This document shows, piece after piece, positions 11,680 to 23,551 of a DNA stretch of 64,000 nucleotides. The notes below the pieces were generated by a model. It saw nothing but the letters and a program-made list of their open reading frames with translations. It was not told the DNA's origin and made no database searches. The number at the start of each line of letters is the position of its first letter. The first letter of the stretch is position 1. Where the stretch lies: contig OZ010794.1 of assembly GCA_963932465.1 (NCBI GenBank), positions 447,842,502-447,906,501 of the forward strand, given 5' to 3'. Both the position numbers and the translations under genes were made by a program. Origin of the DNA: Maratus speciosus. Lineage: Eukaryota; Arthropoda; Arachnida; Araneae; Salticidae.

Positions 11680-12160
11680 CATTTAAATTTTGTGTACATG
11701 CTATTCAAGACACGGGGAAACGAAATATGCGAAAAACATTAGCTTCAGAAACCACCGACAGACGGCGCTGTACAACAGTAGATACGCATCTCTATAGACT
11801 TTATTTGAACGTACCAAATGTTCATGTGGCAATGGCCTTATCTACTCACGGAATGAGGCTCAATATGGTTTCCTTCATGAAGATGTAAAACCTGCAGTCT
11901 GTGGACAGCTTGTTCAACTGCAGAGCTTATCTAGTCGACTGAGATGCTTCTCACAAGTAGAGTGATACCTTCTTTTACGTATGCCAAAGTTAATAGAAAT
12001 CCTCGATAAACAAGATTTTTTAACGATCCCCACAGAAAAAAAAATCACACGGGTTAAGATCCGGAGAACCAAATAGCCAGATTGTCAGAAACGCATGACT
12101 GGTTGCTTTGTCATTATTGAAATGTTGCAGAAGAAGTACCATTCTCCCCAGTTTTTATCC
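11680..12160 (-). pseudogene. Decayed mariner-type transposase, C-terminal half
   Basis: Minus-strand frames give FNNDKATSHA (compare the family block FQQDGATSHTA with the second catalytic Asp). A few codons on comes GSPDLNPCDFF, and after a frameshift FLWGSLKNLVYRG (family: SPDLTPCDFFLWGYLKxxVY). The ~40 residues normally between the two Asp blocks are mostly deleted. A CAGGGTGGCCAC terminus-like motif lies just beyond the 3' side at about 11,620. Several stops and frameshifts make it non-functional. Confidence 0.7.
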
Positions 12161-13347
12161 TCTTTTATACCCAGAACATGGCTGCAAAGCATGGATTTAT
12201 GGAAAGTTTTGTGCTTACAAAGTGAAATTGCAGCTACAATAGCAGTTTAAGCTTATTTATTTTTTTCCCTCATTAGGGCAATAGAAATTAAAGTGGAAAA
12301 AGTTTATTTCCCATGTGTTAGGTTTTTTTTTTTCGTTTTTTATCCTATTTTCAGTTGTTTAGCGTCATCTATCGCAGTTCCTGGAACTATTTGTTTTTCT
12401 TGCTTAATCCGCTTCCCCAAGTCTTGAATAGTATGTTCACAAAATTTGAAGCCTTTACATTGAGTAGTTCAATATATAAGGAGGTCAGAGTAAGTGCCAC
12501 CCGGTACAGGTATTGCTGCAGATGGTGCCCACCTTTAGCGTAGATAACTTATTTACACTCTTTTATATAACTGAACCTTGTTTTCGTATGTAAAGATCGA
12601 ATTCTGTAATCTATTTTTAGCTCACTTCCTGATACGCTAGACTATAAAAATTAAGTGCTTCCGATGATAATAAATTTTATTAATTTTAGAGCTTAATTAT
12701 AAATTAATATATTACTTATAAGGCCGTTTTCCGTTAGTCAGTGATAAATGAACCCATTGGTGATAAATCGCCAAATTTTCTCTATAACTCGTACAACTGT
12801 ATATGAGAAACAAAAATGGATTAATTGATGCGCTAATAAACGCTCACCAAAATATGCCAAATGGCTGTGAAACTGCAACAAGGAAACATTTTAGAAGCTA
12901 AAAAGTACAAAATAAATTATAAATAGAAAATGAAGATCTAATATTTAAAGAAAATGCACTTTCATCAATTAATAGTTAGAAATCACAAAGGACCATTTAA
13001 ATAATATTTCCTTTTTTCTTTCCTGTTGCCTAGTCTTAAAAATGAAATAGCACAATTATACATTTTTTAATAAATTCACTTGCTCGCGCTTTCTACCAAG
13101 CGTAAAAAAGCAGTGAATTTTTTATAATCGAGTTCGTTGCCTGCGCGAAATTAATGTATTGTGACTGAAATTTGTTTGCGAAAAAAATTAACTACAGTCA
13201 AAAAATTAGGCATGGATTTTCAAGACGAAGATTGAATCCTTATAAAAGAGTGTTTACAAAAATATATATTTTTTACTTTTATATATATTTTTTTCTAAAG
13301 TAAACTGTATATTGCTTACTCATGTCTCAGTTTTATTAGTAAATATG
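12161..13347. other. AT-rich interval without recognisable features
   Basis: No convincing coding frame, RNA gene or element ends were seen. The 62-codon frame at 12,355-12,543 shows no motif I recognise. Confidence 0.45.
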
Positions 13348-13349
13348 TA

Positions 13350-14625
13350 CAGTCGTGGGAAAAAAACAAACAACGCTTCTAACTCTGCAACTATTTATAT
13401 TAGAAAGAAGTTTCCAGTACTATTGGTCTAGTATTATTCTACTTCTATTGGAAATAAAGTCTACTTTTAAATGATGTATATAAAATTGGCTTAGGGCTAC
13501 AAATCAAAACCAGATAAAACTTTGTTTTTTTCAATAGAAACACCCAACTTAGACAATATATATTAGATCTTCGGTTCAAACTATGCCTAGAAACGAAATT
13601 TCAAGTCATTTGTATGATAAGTTTTTGAATTATAAACAATCAAAATTTAGAGCTCCTAATGTTCAATTACATTTTCATATTTTTATTAATATCACCTGGA
13701 ATTATTTTGTGGTTATAATACTAAAAAACCCAAACATACATACATTGAATTTGAAATTTTATAATATGAATTATGAAATTGATATTCGAAAAAAATATGA
13801 ATAGCAACCTACGGTTTTTTTTTTGATATATTTATATTTATAAATATACGATATTACAATTCTGATAAAATTTTACTTAAAAGGTGCTAAAACACATGAA
13901 AAGGTTTCTACAGCATAAAAACCGTCAAAGATGTTAAAACCCCAAGCGCTTCAATATCGTATATTTATATGTTAATCAAGGTGAATATGACGTTCAATAA
14001 TTATAGTTTGAACTATATTTTATAATATATTTATATTTATTATGTCCTGCTTTATGGGAATTCTCAATTCCAAATTTTTCCTCCAAGTAGTTTTCGAATT
14101 ATAAGTAAAAAACATCAAAATGATGCTATGATGTGCAGTAAAGCATAATTTATAAAAAAATATATTTTACCAATATTATTGAAACATTTGGGCTGACAAT
14201 AGTCGAAGCATATTAAGCGAGTGAAATGGTCATATTGGCAAGAAATAATACATTAATAGAAGTGATATAGTCGTTCTGTAGCATTTCAACAATCGAGTAC
14301 CGAACTCCAATTTTGATACAGCCCCTAAGTTAGGTTCATTTTAAAATAATTAATTTCCCAGAAACTAATCGTACGGATTTTATGAAAATTTGTTTTTAGG
14401 CTAATTGAAAGGCGTAGAATTTATTTATGGTGTCAAACTTATTGCTATTAAAAGAAAAATAAATTTGGATTAGTTTTGATTTATAGATGGCCCCCTAATC
14501 AAATATTATATACATCACTTAAAAGTAAACTTTATTTCCAATCGTTTGGTCAGTAACATTCTTCTACAATAATTTGTTGCAGCGTTAGTACTGGGTGTTT
14601 ACTCCCCCCCCCCCCCCCACGAATG
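13350..14625. mobile_element. TA-flanked inverted-repeat element, CAGTCGTGGG ends
   Basis: The left end CAGTCGTGGGAAAAAAAC and the right end, inverse of CATTCGTGGGGG, are bordered by TA. Further in, 13,450-13,515 and 14,470-14,545 are inverted copies of each other (AAAGTctACTTTTAAaTGATG type). The right terminus has expanded into a poly(C) tract (14,605-14,619). A 73-codon frame at 13,583 begins MPRNEISSHL, which could be a decayed Tc1 N-terminus, but this is not secure. Likely Tc1/mariner superfamily. Confidence 0.55.
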
Positions 14626-14859
14626 TATCTCTTTTATAATGACACTCTTCTACAAACGATTAGTTTTTCAGAAATATACGCATTTATAAAACCAAATATT
14701 GTCTTAATTAAATCTTTATTGATCTTGAAATACTTTTAGAGAAGAAAAATGTGAAAGAGTTAAAAAATGTTCATTATGGTATCACGAATACTTAAAATAA
14801 AAATTTTAATTTATCTCTTTACACAATGTGTCTTCAACAAATTGTTCACAACAATTTGT

Positions 14860-15065
14860 GAGTTCAATCTTCATTTCTTAAAATTTTCCAGCGACCTATT
14901 TTAAGATTGGCAACTTTCCTAACTTGAGACATATTTTGATCGATCCTTTAGTCTCCTCTGCGGCTGCATATCATCTTCATCATTCGTAAATGCAGTTTAG
15001 TCCACGTGGCAGCTACGTTTTCTCACGAGAATGAAGTGGAAATCTATTGTAATGCACCAACGTTG
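14860..15065. repeat. Dispersed repeat K, copy 1
   Basis: This segment shares a block containing ACTTGAGACATATTTTGATC, a CATTCGTAAATGCAG-type block and TTTTCTCACGAGA with copies at 22,795-22,950 and 23,110-23,290. No terminal structure or coding content was recognised. Confidence 0.75.
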
Positions 15066-15248
15066 AATAACATTCAGTGGTTTAAACTTTAGTTTAAACT
15101 ATATGTATCATAAAACAAATTTAGTTCAATAAAATTAGAAATTAAATTTTAAAAGTTTTTTAGTTTTAGTTAAAAAATTTAGTTTTTATAAATAATAGTA
15201 TTTATTTACTGTGAAAAAAGACAAATGTTTCTTTAGGAAAATATAATA

Positions 15249-15413
15249 CAGTAAACTCTGTCTAAGGCGGAATCGATCGAGACCGAGAAAAATTTCCGTC
15301 GTAGACAATATTCCGCCTTAGACAAATTATATGGATTTGCAAGGACTTCAAAATCTTTCAGAGTTAGACAAATTTCCGTCTTACACAGAGTCCGCCTTAC
15401 AGAGAGTTTACTG
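15249..15413. mobile_element. pogo-like MITE, 165 bp
   Basis: Inverted ends CAGTAAACTCTGTCTAAGGC and ...GCCTTACAGAGAGTTTACTG are flanked by TA on both sides. Internal repeats of the CCGCCTTAGACAA type are present. It is too short to code, and the TA target with CAGT termini fits the pogo/Tigger branch of Tc1/mariner. Confidence 0.8.
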
Positions 15414-15433
15414 TATAACTACACACGAAAATA

Positions 15434-16131
15434 CAGTCGAGTCTGTCTATAGCAAACTTCCATAGATCGAATGCCCCTATGTAACGAATTTTTCGCAAGA
15501 ACGGTCACTTTTTCCATTATTACATTAAAAATAATCTCCATCTAGCGAAATATCAATTTCCATATAACGAATTTTTACAGAAAATTTACTTCCTTTGCTC
15601 AGAAAAGCTTCAATGGATGGTGAATGACAATCTCATTGTCGCCTGCTGAGAGTGACATTTTTAAACAGCGTTGTGAGCGACAATGAGTTTGAAAGTGAAA
15701 ATTTACAAAAAGGGAAAAAAACGAAGTGAAGCGAAATCACGAGTTTCCTTTCAAGTTATAAGAAGAGGACTTCATATTGAAGAAAATGTTCCCGATTCAA
15801 TTCTGCATTCGTTGTTAAGGTGTGAAAATCCCCCAAAATTACAGATTTCTTCGATTAAAGCAAGAGTTTTTCTTCTGAAACAAATGTTTTCTTTATGTGT
15901 TTTTTCACTATGCTTTCAAATAAATGTTTATTTTCCATTTTGAAACTGATTAAATAATTAAGAAATACAACATCAAGTTAATATTTAGAGTTAAATGTTT
16001 GAAAATCTTAATTAAACACCTGAAAAAGATTTTTTTTTAATTAACACATTAAATAAAAGATTTTACGTCATTCTCTATATAACGATTTTTTTGACTGGAA
16101 CAATGGATTTCGATATATAGAGACTCGACTG
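15434..16131. mobile_element. pogo-like element, 698 bp, with an 86-codon frame
   Basis: The ends CAGTCGAGTCTGTCTATAG and ...CTATATAGAGACTCGACTG-type inverse are flanked by TA (15,432-15,433 and 16,132-16,133). An open frame at 15,683-15,943 (+), starting MSLKVKIYKKGKKRSE, could be the remains of a transposase tail, but I do not recognise a domain. It lies 18 bp from the previous pogo-like MITE. Confidence 0.75.
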
Positions 16132-16616
16132 TATATAATAACCTCTTCCAAGTTATCTACGATTCTGGAAAGCGTTCTTATCTTATGAAACATCAGAAAC
16201 TAATATATTTTCGAGATTAAAAAGATATATATTTGTACAAACAATTTCTTGTGCTGCCATTTTTTCTCGGAAAAATTTCAGAGTAGTTTTTTTAGTGTAT
16301 TAATTAGTTTTCTCAATCTAGAATATATGATTTTCGGATAGTATCAATTCTCAAATAAGTATTTTCATGCTCAACAAACACGTTTTACGGACAAACATGT
16401 TCAATTAACAGTATTAACATTAATATTGACATACAAATTAGTATTATTTTGTTAGATTTGCAAGTGTAAATGTAAGAGGTGAAAAACTCAATAGATAGTA
16501 AATAATAAAAGTTTAATATATCTAGGTTAATGTTACACTTCAATAGAATTATAATATTTACAAGTTAATGGAGACAAACGGGCTTTTGCTGAAATTTATC
16601 AGTTATTACACATCGG

Positions 16617-16830
16617 AAATATGAGAGCATGGTCCCACCCAACCCAGATTGGAATATGATGCGGATTTTAACAATCTGTTCCCATAGTCCGCGAGCCAGC
16701 AACAGATTTTGATGACCAATTTCCTCTCGGCCGATAATTTGTAAAATGCTTCAGAAAGTTGTATCATGCAGCTCCGTGAACATCAGCTGCGATTCCGTGG
16801 GTGGGTTGAGCAGCGGTAGCCTCCCAAACA

Positions 16831-16875
<45 letters not shown>

Positions 16876-18356
16876 AGTCATTTTCTCCCGGTTGAAAATT
16901 TGCCAAATTATAGCTAACCCAATATCTTGAAGAAAAAACAAAAGTCAGCTGATTATAAAGTGGTGGTTAATACGTCAGCTGGTTACACGAACATAAAAAA
17001 AATATACAGGGTGCAAAGGAAAGTCCCTTTAACCTGAAAATACGTGCGAACGGAGAGAGCTGCAGCTATGGAAGTGAGGTAACGGTATAGTAAAGTGACT
17101 ACGCCCGATTTAATGCAAGCGACAGCAGCGCCCCTAGTGGCGAAATTTGGAAGGTAGCCATTGCAAATCGAAAACGAAAAGAGATAGAGCAAAATTTCCA
17201 GTTAGAAAGTTTTAGAGCATCGATTAATTAGTACGAAACGGCATTTGGTTTACATGGATAAGATCAATCTTCGCCCGTACACCCAAAAATTTCCGAAATC
17301 GACGCACTCTATTTTGTGTAAACTTTTGAATGGGATAGCCAGAAGTATGAAGAACTACGCACAATTTATGGTATAAATATGTGCTTATCTCAATACATTT
17401 TGATAACATCACACGCACAAAAAAAGACAAACTGTCTCACAGTGATAAAAAGCTAATATTCAGTATGTTCGAAAAGTTTGCCATTGCTCACGATACACGT
17501 TTGTATTCGTGAGAGTAATTCTACATGCCACATTTCTCAGCATGGAACGTCTATTGCTAGCTTCTTCAATACGACGACATAGATTTAACCCTTCCAAGGG
17601 CGGTGGCTAGACGGCGTAGCCACCTAATTTTAATTCCAAAACTGACAAATGGCAGCAAGAATATTTTAATAAAATTTTGGTTTTGTAATGAAAGTGAAAA
17701 TTAGTGGGGTTTTTTTTTCTAAGAAATTCGTTTGAATATTCTGGTGTCAGTAAATTACGTCATCAGTTTACGAACAGAATCCTTCTTCCCCTGAAAGGGT
17801 TAATATAAAACTTTAAAGGCATTGGAAATTAAATTTTTGCAGACATTACAGCACAGTATAACGTCACAATCTGAAATTGTGCAGTGCTACATTTACTTAC
17901 GTGAATGTGCAAAGTAGAATCATCGCTCATCGATTTCGGACATTTTTGGGTATACAGGTGACGATTTATCTTATCCGTGTGAACCAAATGTCGTTTCGTA
18001 CTAATTAATTGATGCTCTAAAACTTTCTAATTGGAAATTTTGCTCTATTTCTTTTCGTTTACGATTTTCAATAGCTATCTTTCAATTTTCGCCACTAGGG
18101 GGCGCTGCCGTCGTTTGCATTAAATTGGGCGTAGTCACTTTACTATACCGTTACCTCATTTCCACAGCTGTAGCACTTTCCGTTCGCAAGTATTTTCAGG
18201 TTAAATAGACTTTCCTTTACACCCTGTATATTTTTTTGATGTTCGTGTGACCAGCTGACATATTAACCACCATTTTATAATCAGCTGACTTTTTTTTCTT
18301 CTTCAAGATATTGGGTTAGCTATAATTTGGCAAATTTTCAACCGGGAGGAAATGAC

Positions 18357-18390
<34 letters not shown>

Positions 18391-18610
18391 GCGTTTGAGA
18401 GGCTACCGTTGCTCAACCTACCCACGGAACAGCAGCTGACGTTCACGGAGCTTCATGATACAACTCTCTGAAGCATTTTACAAATTATCGGCCGAGAGGA
18501 AATAACTGACGAAATTTGTACCTGGCTCGGGGACTACCAGGACAGATTTGCTCAAAAACTATGCATCGCCGTATCAATTGGGATGGGTCTCTACGTCAGA
18601 GCTTTCTCTT
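16617..18610. mobile_element. ~2-kb inverted repeat (giant palindrome)
   Basis: About 690 bp at 16,617-17,300 is repeated in inverse at 17,930-18,610, for example TTTCCTCTCGGCCGATAATTT against its inverse at 18,482-18,503. Inside the arms a second pair of ends, CAGGGTGCAAAGGAAAGTCC at 17,007 and its inverse ending at 18,226, is bordered by TA. An internal mariner-like terminus thus sits within a longer palindrome. The arms carry homopolymers (poly(A) 16,838-16,872; poly(T) 18,360-18,388) at mirrored positions. The ~630-bp spacer is split by a TTAA MITE. Confidence 0.8.
17589..17799. mobile_element. TTAA-type (piggyBac-like) MITE, 211 bp
   Basis: TTAA borders both sides (17,585-17,588 and 17,800-17,803). 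The ends CCCTTCCAAGGG and ...CCCCTGAAAGGG are imperfect inverted repeats. It is inserted in the spacer of the giant inverted repeat. Confidence 0.75.
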
Positions 18611-18762
18611 GGGAAATCGCTGAACGCTCTTTTTGCTAAGTGTGTGGCCTGAGAATCAATAACCACAACCCCCATAAATTCAGTTACGCAGCTGAAGATG
18701 TTTATTTGAGTATTGATAGTATCCTAAAATCATATGTCCTATGCTGAGTAAAGGGGAAAATA

Positions 18763-19065
18763 CACTAAAAAAAGTACCCATAAACGTTTCCGAAAATCAG
18801 TGGCAGCAAAATAGACTTTGTTTTTATAAATGATCCTTTAAATGATTTTAAAATTTTCGTCAACCTTCTTGCTAGATCAAGGAACACTTGTCTTGTTTTA
18901 CAGAGTGTTCCTCTAGAATATGTTACATAGGGAAAATGTATTCTAATATATTTTCGTAAACCTTCTTGTTACATTTCTCTTTTTTTTTTTTACACTCTGT
19001 TTCTCCGGAATATGTTATATAGGGAAAATATATATTATAATATATTTTCGTAAACATTCTTGCTA

Positions 19066-19107
<42 letters not shown>

Positions 19108-19410
19108 GTATGTTCCTCCAGAATATATTATATAGGGAAAATGTATTCTAATATATTTTCGTAAACCTTTTTGCTACATTTGTCTTTTTTTACAGTATGT
19201 TCCTCCGGAATATGTTATATAGGGAAAATGCATTCTAATATATTTTCGTAAACCTTCTTGCTAAATTTGTCTTTTTTATTTATTTATTTATTTATTTATT
19301 TTTTTTTTTTACAGTGTGTTCCTCCAGAATATGTTATACAGGGAAAATGTATATAATGATATATTTTCGTAAACCTTTTTGCTAGATTAAGAAACATTTG
19401 TCTTTTTCTC
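18763..19410. repeat. CACTAAAAAAAG-type element expanded into a tandem array
   Basis: It starts after TA with CACTAAAAAAAGTACCC, then AAACGTTTCCGAAAAT. Five units of roughly 100-130 bp follow, each with GTTATATAGGGAAAAT and ATATTTTCGTAAACC blocks and a poly(T) tract of variable length (up to about 35 T at 19,070-19,104). The same motifs lie at the right end of the TA element at 31,129-35,482, so this is a tandemly expanded relative. Confidence 0.7.
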
Positions 19411-19416
19411 AGAGTT

Positions 19417-20060
19417 TCGTTCACCTCACGAAACCCTTATAGTCTTGCATCTCTGTCTGTTCGTCACAGGCTCTTACTCGGAAACTATTTAAGTTACAGA
19501 CTCGATTTTTTTTTGCATTGAGCTTAATACCCCCTATCCTTCCAAAAATTTTGAAAAATCCTTATATTATTTTAATTAAGTAAATTTGTTCTTTTTCGAT
19601 TTCAAAACATAAACTTAAATTCAGCAAACATTGCCCAGCACCGATGGAGCCAAAGTAAAGCAAAAAAAGATTGTGGATTCGAATCTGTCAGGCGGAACTT
19701 CAAAATTTTTATTTTTATTATTACACTTCATTTACAGATGGATTTAATTAAAAGAAGTTTTTTTTTTTGGCAATTTCAAAAGCTTATTTTTTTTTTGGTA
19801 ATTTTAAAAATATCTTTTATTTCAGACAGAGAAAATCTGAAATTTCAATTTAAAAAAATCCGGAGAATTATTCACTTATATTAAAGAAAATGCACATTTA
19901 GTAACAATTAATGTTTAACATGTCAGATGATATAATCAAATCAATATTTAATATAAAAAAATTCCTCATTTTTAATAATTAATTCGATGCAGAGGTATAA
20001 ATATTGGATTCCTGTGGACTATTCTTTTGTTTGCTGCAGCCATCTACAGGCAATTTTTTG
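19417..20060 (+). repeat. Dispersed repeat F, copy 1
   Basis: Shared with 28,535-29,062. Common blocks include CACGAAACCCTTATAGTC, ACTCGGAAACTATTTAAG, CTTTTTCGATTTCAAAACAT and GAATCTGTCAGGCGGAAC, ending in a CTGCWGCCATCTAC block. No open frame or clear terminal repeats. The GATTCGAATCTG block is B-box-like, but no tRNA fold is evident. Confidence 0.8.
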
Positions 20061-20582
20061 AAATAATACACTTCATATGGACATTTTTTTTCAAGTTATC
20101 TATATGCATTAATGAGGAATTAAAAGGTATTTTTCTTTTTTATTTCGAATTTTAATATATGTTAACGTTCTTTTTTGGCGCCATCTAGTGAGTTTTTGAA
20201 AAGTGAAAGAATTAATATGGATTTTTTTCTGAATTATTTCAGCATTTTAAATATGTTTTTAAACACTTTTTTGCTTTTAAAAATATTATTTTTTATTTAT
20301 ACTTCCGCTAAATTTTTGAAATTGATGAATTTAAAAATATTCGTATTTTTTTTTATTTTATTTAAATATTTTCACTTGAATATTCTTAATTTGATTAAAA
20401 TATATTTTTAAAATTATTTTTAAATTAAATGTAATGGTGCTGCCATTTATGTAAGATTTGTATAATTATAAATTAAAAATTTTGATTTATTAATTTAAGG
20501 ATAAAGTGTTTTAAAGAAACCCTCTGTGCGATCTGCGATCACCACTTACCCACGTGTTTACATAGCGTGTATCTCCAGAATA

Positions 20583-21290
20583 CACTGGTTATCAAAAATT
20601 AAGGAAAATTCACAAAATGCTAATTTTCAAATACGCGAGCACTTAAAAGGAAATAATATAAATCGAGTAATTACTATCTCTACAACACAGCTAGTCCATA
20701 TAACATCTCATTTATGCCACACATAGTCACAAGTGTCACAGTCACTACGGTGAAGCAAAAAAATAGGAAATTCCATACATCTCATTATGAGTCTCAAATG
20801 ATCACTATATGTGACTCCAGTGAGACGTCAATGTGACTGCTGCTTTGTGACGAGTCACCAGGTGACATTACAATGTAGTTAAATTGTGACTCTCATGTGA
20901 CTGTCATTTTGAGACTCAATTTCATAGTCATCATGAACGTTGCATTATGATAAATCACCAAATAATATCATATTATAGTCACATGGAGACTTTTCCCAAA
21001 AGAGCACAATGGTGACTTCACAGTAGTCTCTCTGTCACCTGAAAGTCATCATGTGACTTTAATGTGACATTATTTTGTAACTTATCACAATGTAGCGTTC
21101 ACGATGACTTTGAAATTGAGTCTACAAATGACAGTCACGTGAGAGTCACAATGTGACATGAATGAGATGTTATATGGACTAGCTGTGTTGTAGAGATAGT
21201 AATTACTTGAATTATATTATTTCCTTTTGAGTGTTCGCGTATTTGAAAATTAGCATTTTGTGACTTTTCCTTAATTTTTGATAACCAGTG
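20583..21290. mobile_element. Foldback element with ~145-bp TIRs and GTGAC-rich core
   Basis: The ends CACTGGTTATCAAAAATTAA and their inverse are flanked by TA (20,581-20,582 and 21,291-21,292). The arms match for about 145 bp. The core (about 20,730-21,160) is built from GTGAC, GTCAC, GAGACTC and CATTATG words on both strands. The small frames at each end are the same TIR sequence read from opposite strands. Tc1/mariner-like by target and terminus; no transposase. Confidence 0.8.
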
Positions 21291-21480
21291 TATGTTATAT
21301 ACAGAAAATATATACATTAGATAATAATGAATTGCTTAGAAAATAAGATGCATAAATAAGTATTAAAATGATATGATCAATTGATAAATTTTTAAACATA
21401 ATAAGATAACTAAAAAACACTGAGACATGTCTTTCTGTGTTTCTAGTTAACCTTTGTTAGAAAAAGAAAAAGGAAAAAAA

Positions 21481-22690
21481 CTAGTCGGATGTGGCAATCC
21501 CAAAACTTTCTTCTATCTCATACATGTTAATACTTCCTGAAAAATGCAGCATATCAACGCCACCCGGTTAGCTGATTTAAGCCAAAATCTAATCAGCAAC
21601 AACTTATGTCAACTTCTAACTGAATCTGAAGTTTCGTGAAAATCCGTACATTAGTTTTTGAGTAGAGCTATGACGGAAATCGTAAAAAATTCAGCATAGC
21701 AGCGCCACCTGTTGAGTGACATATACCAAAACTCAATAAACGACAACTTAAGTCAACTTGGTAACTGAATCTGAAGTTTGATTAAAATCCGTGCATTACT
21801 TCTTGAGATAAAACTATTTCGAGCACCAGGAAAAATGCAGCATAATAGCGCCACCTGTTAGGCTATTTACACCAAAACGTAGTCAGCGCCAACTCATATC
21901 AAGGACTAACCTAATCTCAAGTTTCATAAAAATCCGTGGCATTAGTTCTTGAATTAGGGTCATTGCGGAAATCGTAAAAAATGCAGCATAGCAGCGCTAC
22001 CTGTTGGGCGATTTACACAAAACGTACTCAGCGCCAACTCATATGAAGGACTAACATTAGTTCTGGAGATTGAGCTATTGTGAAAATCGTGAAAATTGCT
22101 GCATAGCAGCTCCACCTGTTGAGCGATTTACACCAAAAACTAAAAAGCACTAATTCATATCCAAGTGTACCTGAATCTGAAGTTTGATGAAAATCCACGC
22201 AATAGTTCTTGAGATAGAGCCCTTGCGGAAATCGTGAAAAATGCTGTATAGCAGCGCCACCTGTTGGCATATTTGCGCCAAATCGTAGTAAACACAAACT
22301 CATATCAAGGACTAACGGAATCTGAAGTTTTATAAAAATCCGTACATTAGTTCTTGAGATAGAGCCTTTCCGGGAATCGTAAAAAATGTTGCATAGCAGC
22401 GCCACCTGTTGAGCGATTTGCACCAAAAACTAATCAGCCCCAATTTATACCAGGGACTAACTGAATATAAATTTTTATTAAATTCCATGCATTAGTTCTT
22501 GAGATAGAGTTTCCACAAATTTTGTGTCACACACAGACAGGCTCACAGACAGACATTTTGTAAAAACATGTTTTTCGGGATCTCTGACCCCTAAAACGTA
22601 TAACTTCATCGAAAACCGGAATTCGAAAATTTTCATGAATCCAATACTTTCTTCTTCTAAAGATAGAAGAAAGTAAAAAGAAAGTAATGA
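21481..22690 (-). mobile_element. HINE-type family 1, copy B
   Basis: On the minus strand it starts with the ACTTTCTTCTATCTTTAG hairpin near 22,680, then the block reading TTTTAGGGGTCAGAGATCCC and a TGTCTGTC microsatellite. A tandem array follows, and it ends with CATCCGACTAG at 21,481. This copy appears uninterrupted and best shows the family architecture. Its array unit differs in sequence from that of copies A and C. Confidence 0.6.
21545..22500 (-). repeat. ~145-bp tandem repeat, about 7 copies
   Basis: The marker GCGCCACCTGTTG or a variant occurs near 21,560, 21,705, 21,850, 21,992, 22,109, 22,254 and 22,399. Units also share ATCCGTGCATTAGTTCTTGA and GGAAATCGTAAAAAATGC. The 132-codon frame at 22,028-22,426 is read through this array and shows no domain. 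Confidence 0.88.
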
Positions 22691-22794
22691 AGTTTAAGTA
22701 GTATAAGTGTCGTAATCTTAATATTTCTAATCCAATATTTTCCCAACAATATGCATGCAAAATATTCTGATAGTTTAATTTTTTATTTCACAAA

Positions 22795-23290
22795 ATCTTT
22801 CAACAACGTATTTTCAGACTGGCACGCTCCTTAACTTGAGACATATTTTGATCGAATCATAGTTTACTTCGTAGCTTCATCTTTATTTATAAATGCAGGC
22901 TTGTCCATTTGGCAGATTTATTTTCTCACAAGATAAGTCTTTATTAGAACTTAAATATACAAATAAAGAATGTAATGAGCGACATGACATTTAGTTTAAT
23001 TTAAATTATAGTAATAAAAATTTAGTTAACAAAAAAAAAAAAAAAAAAAAAAAAGAGAAGAATATAAGCTCATATTTCTGGAATTTATTTTTATTAAAGT
23101 TTAATCTTTATTTCTTAAAACTTCTTATCGATCTATTTTAATATTGGCAACTTTCCTAAGTTGCGACATATTTTGATCGATTCTGTAGTGTCACTTGGAG
23201 GGTGCATGTCATCTGCTTTATTCGCTAATGCATGCTGGTATATCTGGCAGCTTCATTTTCTCATGAGAAATGAAGCAAAATTTTATAGTA
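22795..23290. repeat. Dispersed repeat K, copies 2 and 3 in tandem
   Basis: Copy 2 is at about 22,795-22,950 and copy 3 at 23,110-23,290. Both contain the ACATATTTTGATCGA block and a TTTTCTCA(C/T)(A/G)AGA block. They are separated by a poly(A) tract at 23,031-23,054. Copy 1 is at 14,860-15,065. Confidence 0.75.
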
Positions 23291-23551
23291 ACAAACAAAC
23301 AAGAATGCATGTACAGGGTTGCCACAGGCGACAATTTTTTATTCTGTTTCAAAGGCTTTGTACTACTTTTTTCAAAGTATAATCCATGTTATATAATTCT
23401 GCAATAACCACAAGAAAAATGTATCCCAAAGAAAATTTGCAATACTTTCTAACACAGTTGAAAAGTGTGTATGAATTTAGTTTGTCTGTTTGTCCGTGTG
23501 CCCGTATTCTAACTGGCCTAAATATAGTCAGATTGCCATGAAATTGATATA

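Noticed and set aside
22028..22426. 132-codon minus-strand frame.
   Set aside because: It covers three units of the ~145-bp array in the HINE copy, and the repeated residues mirror the array.
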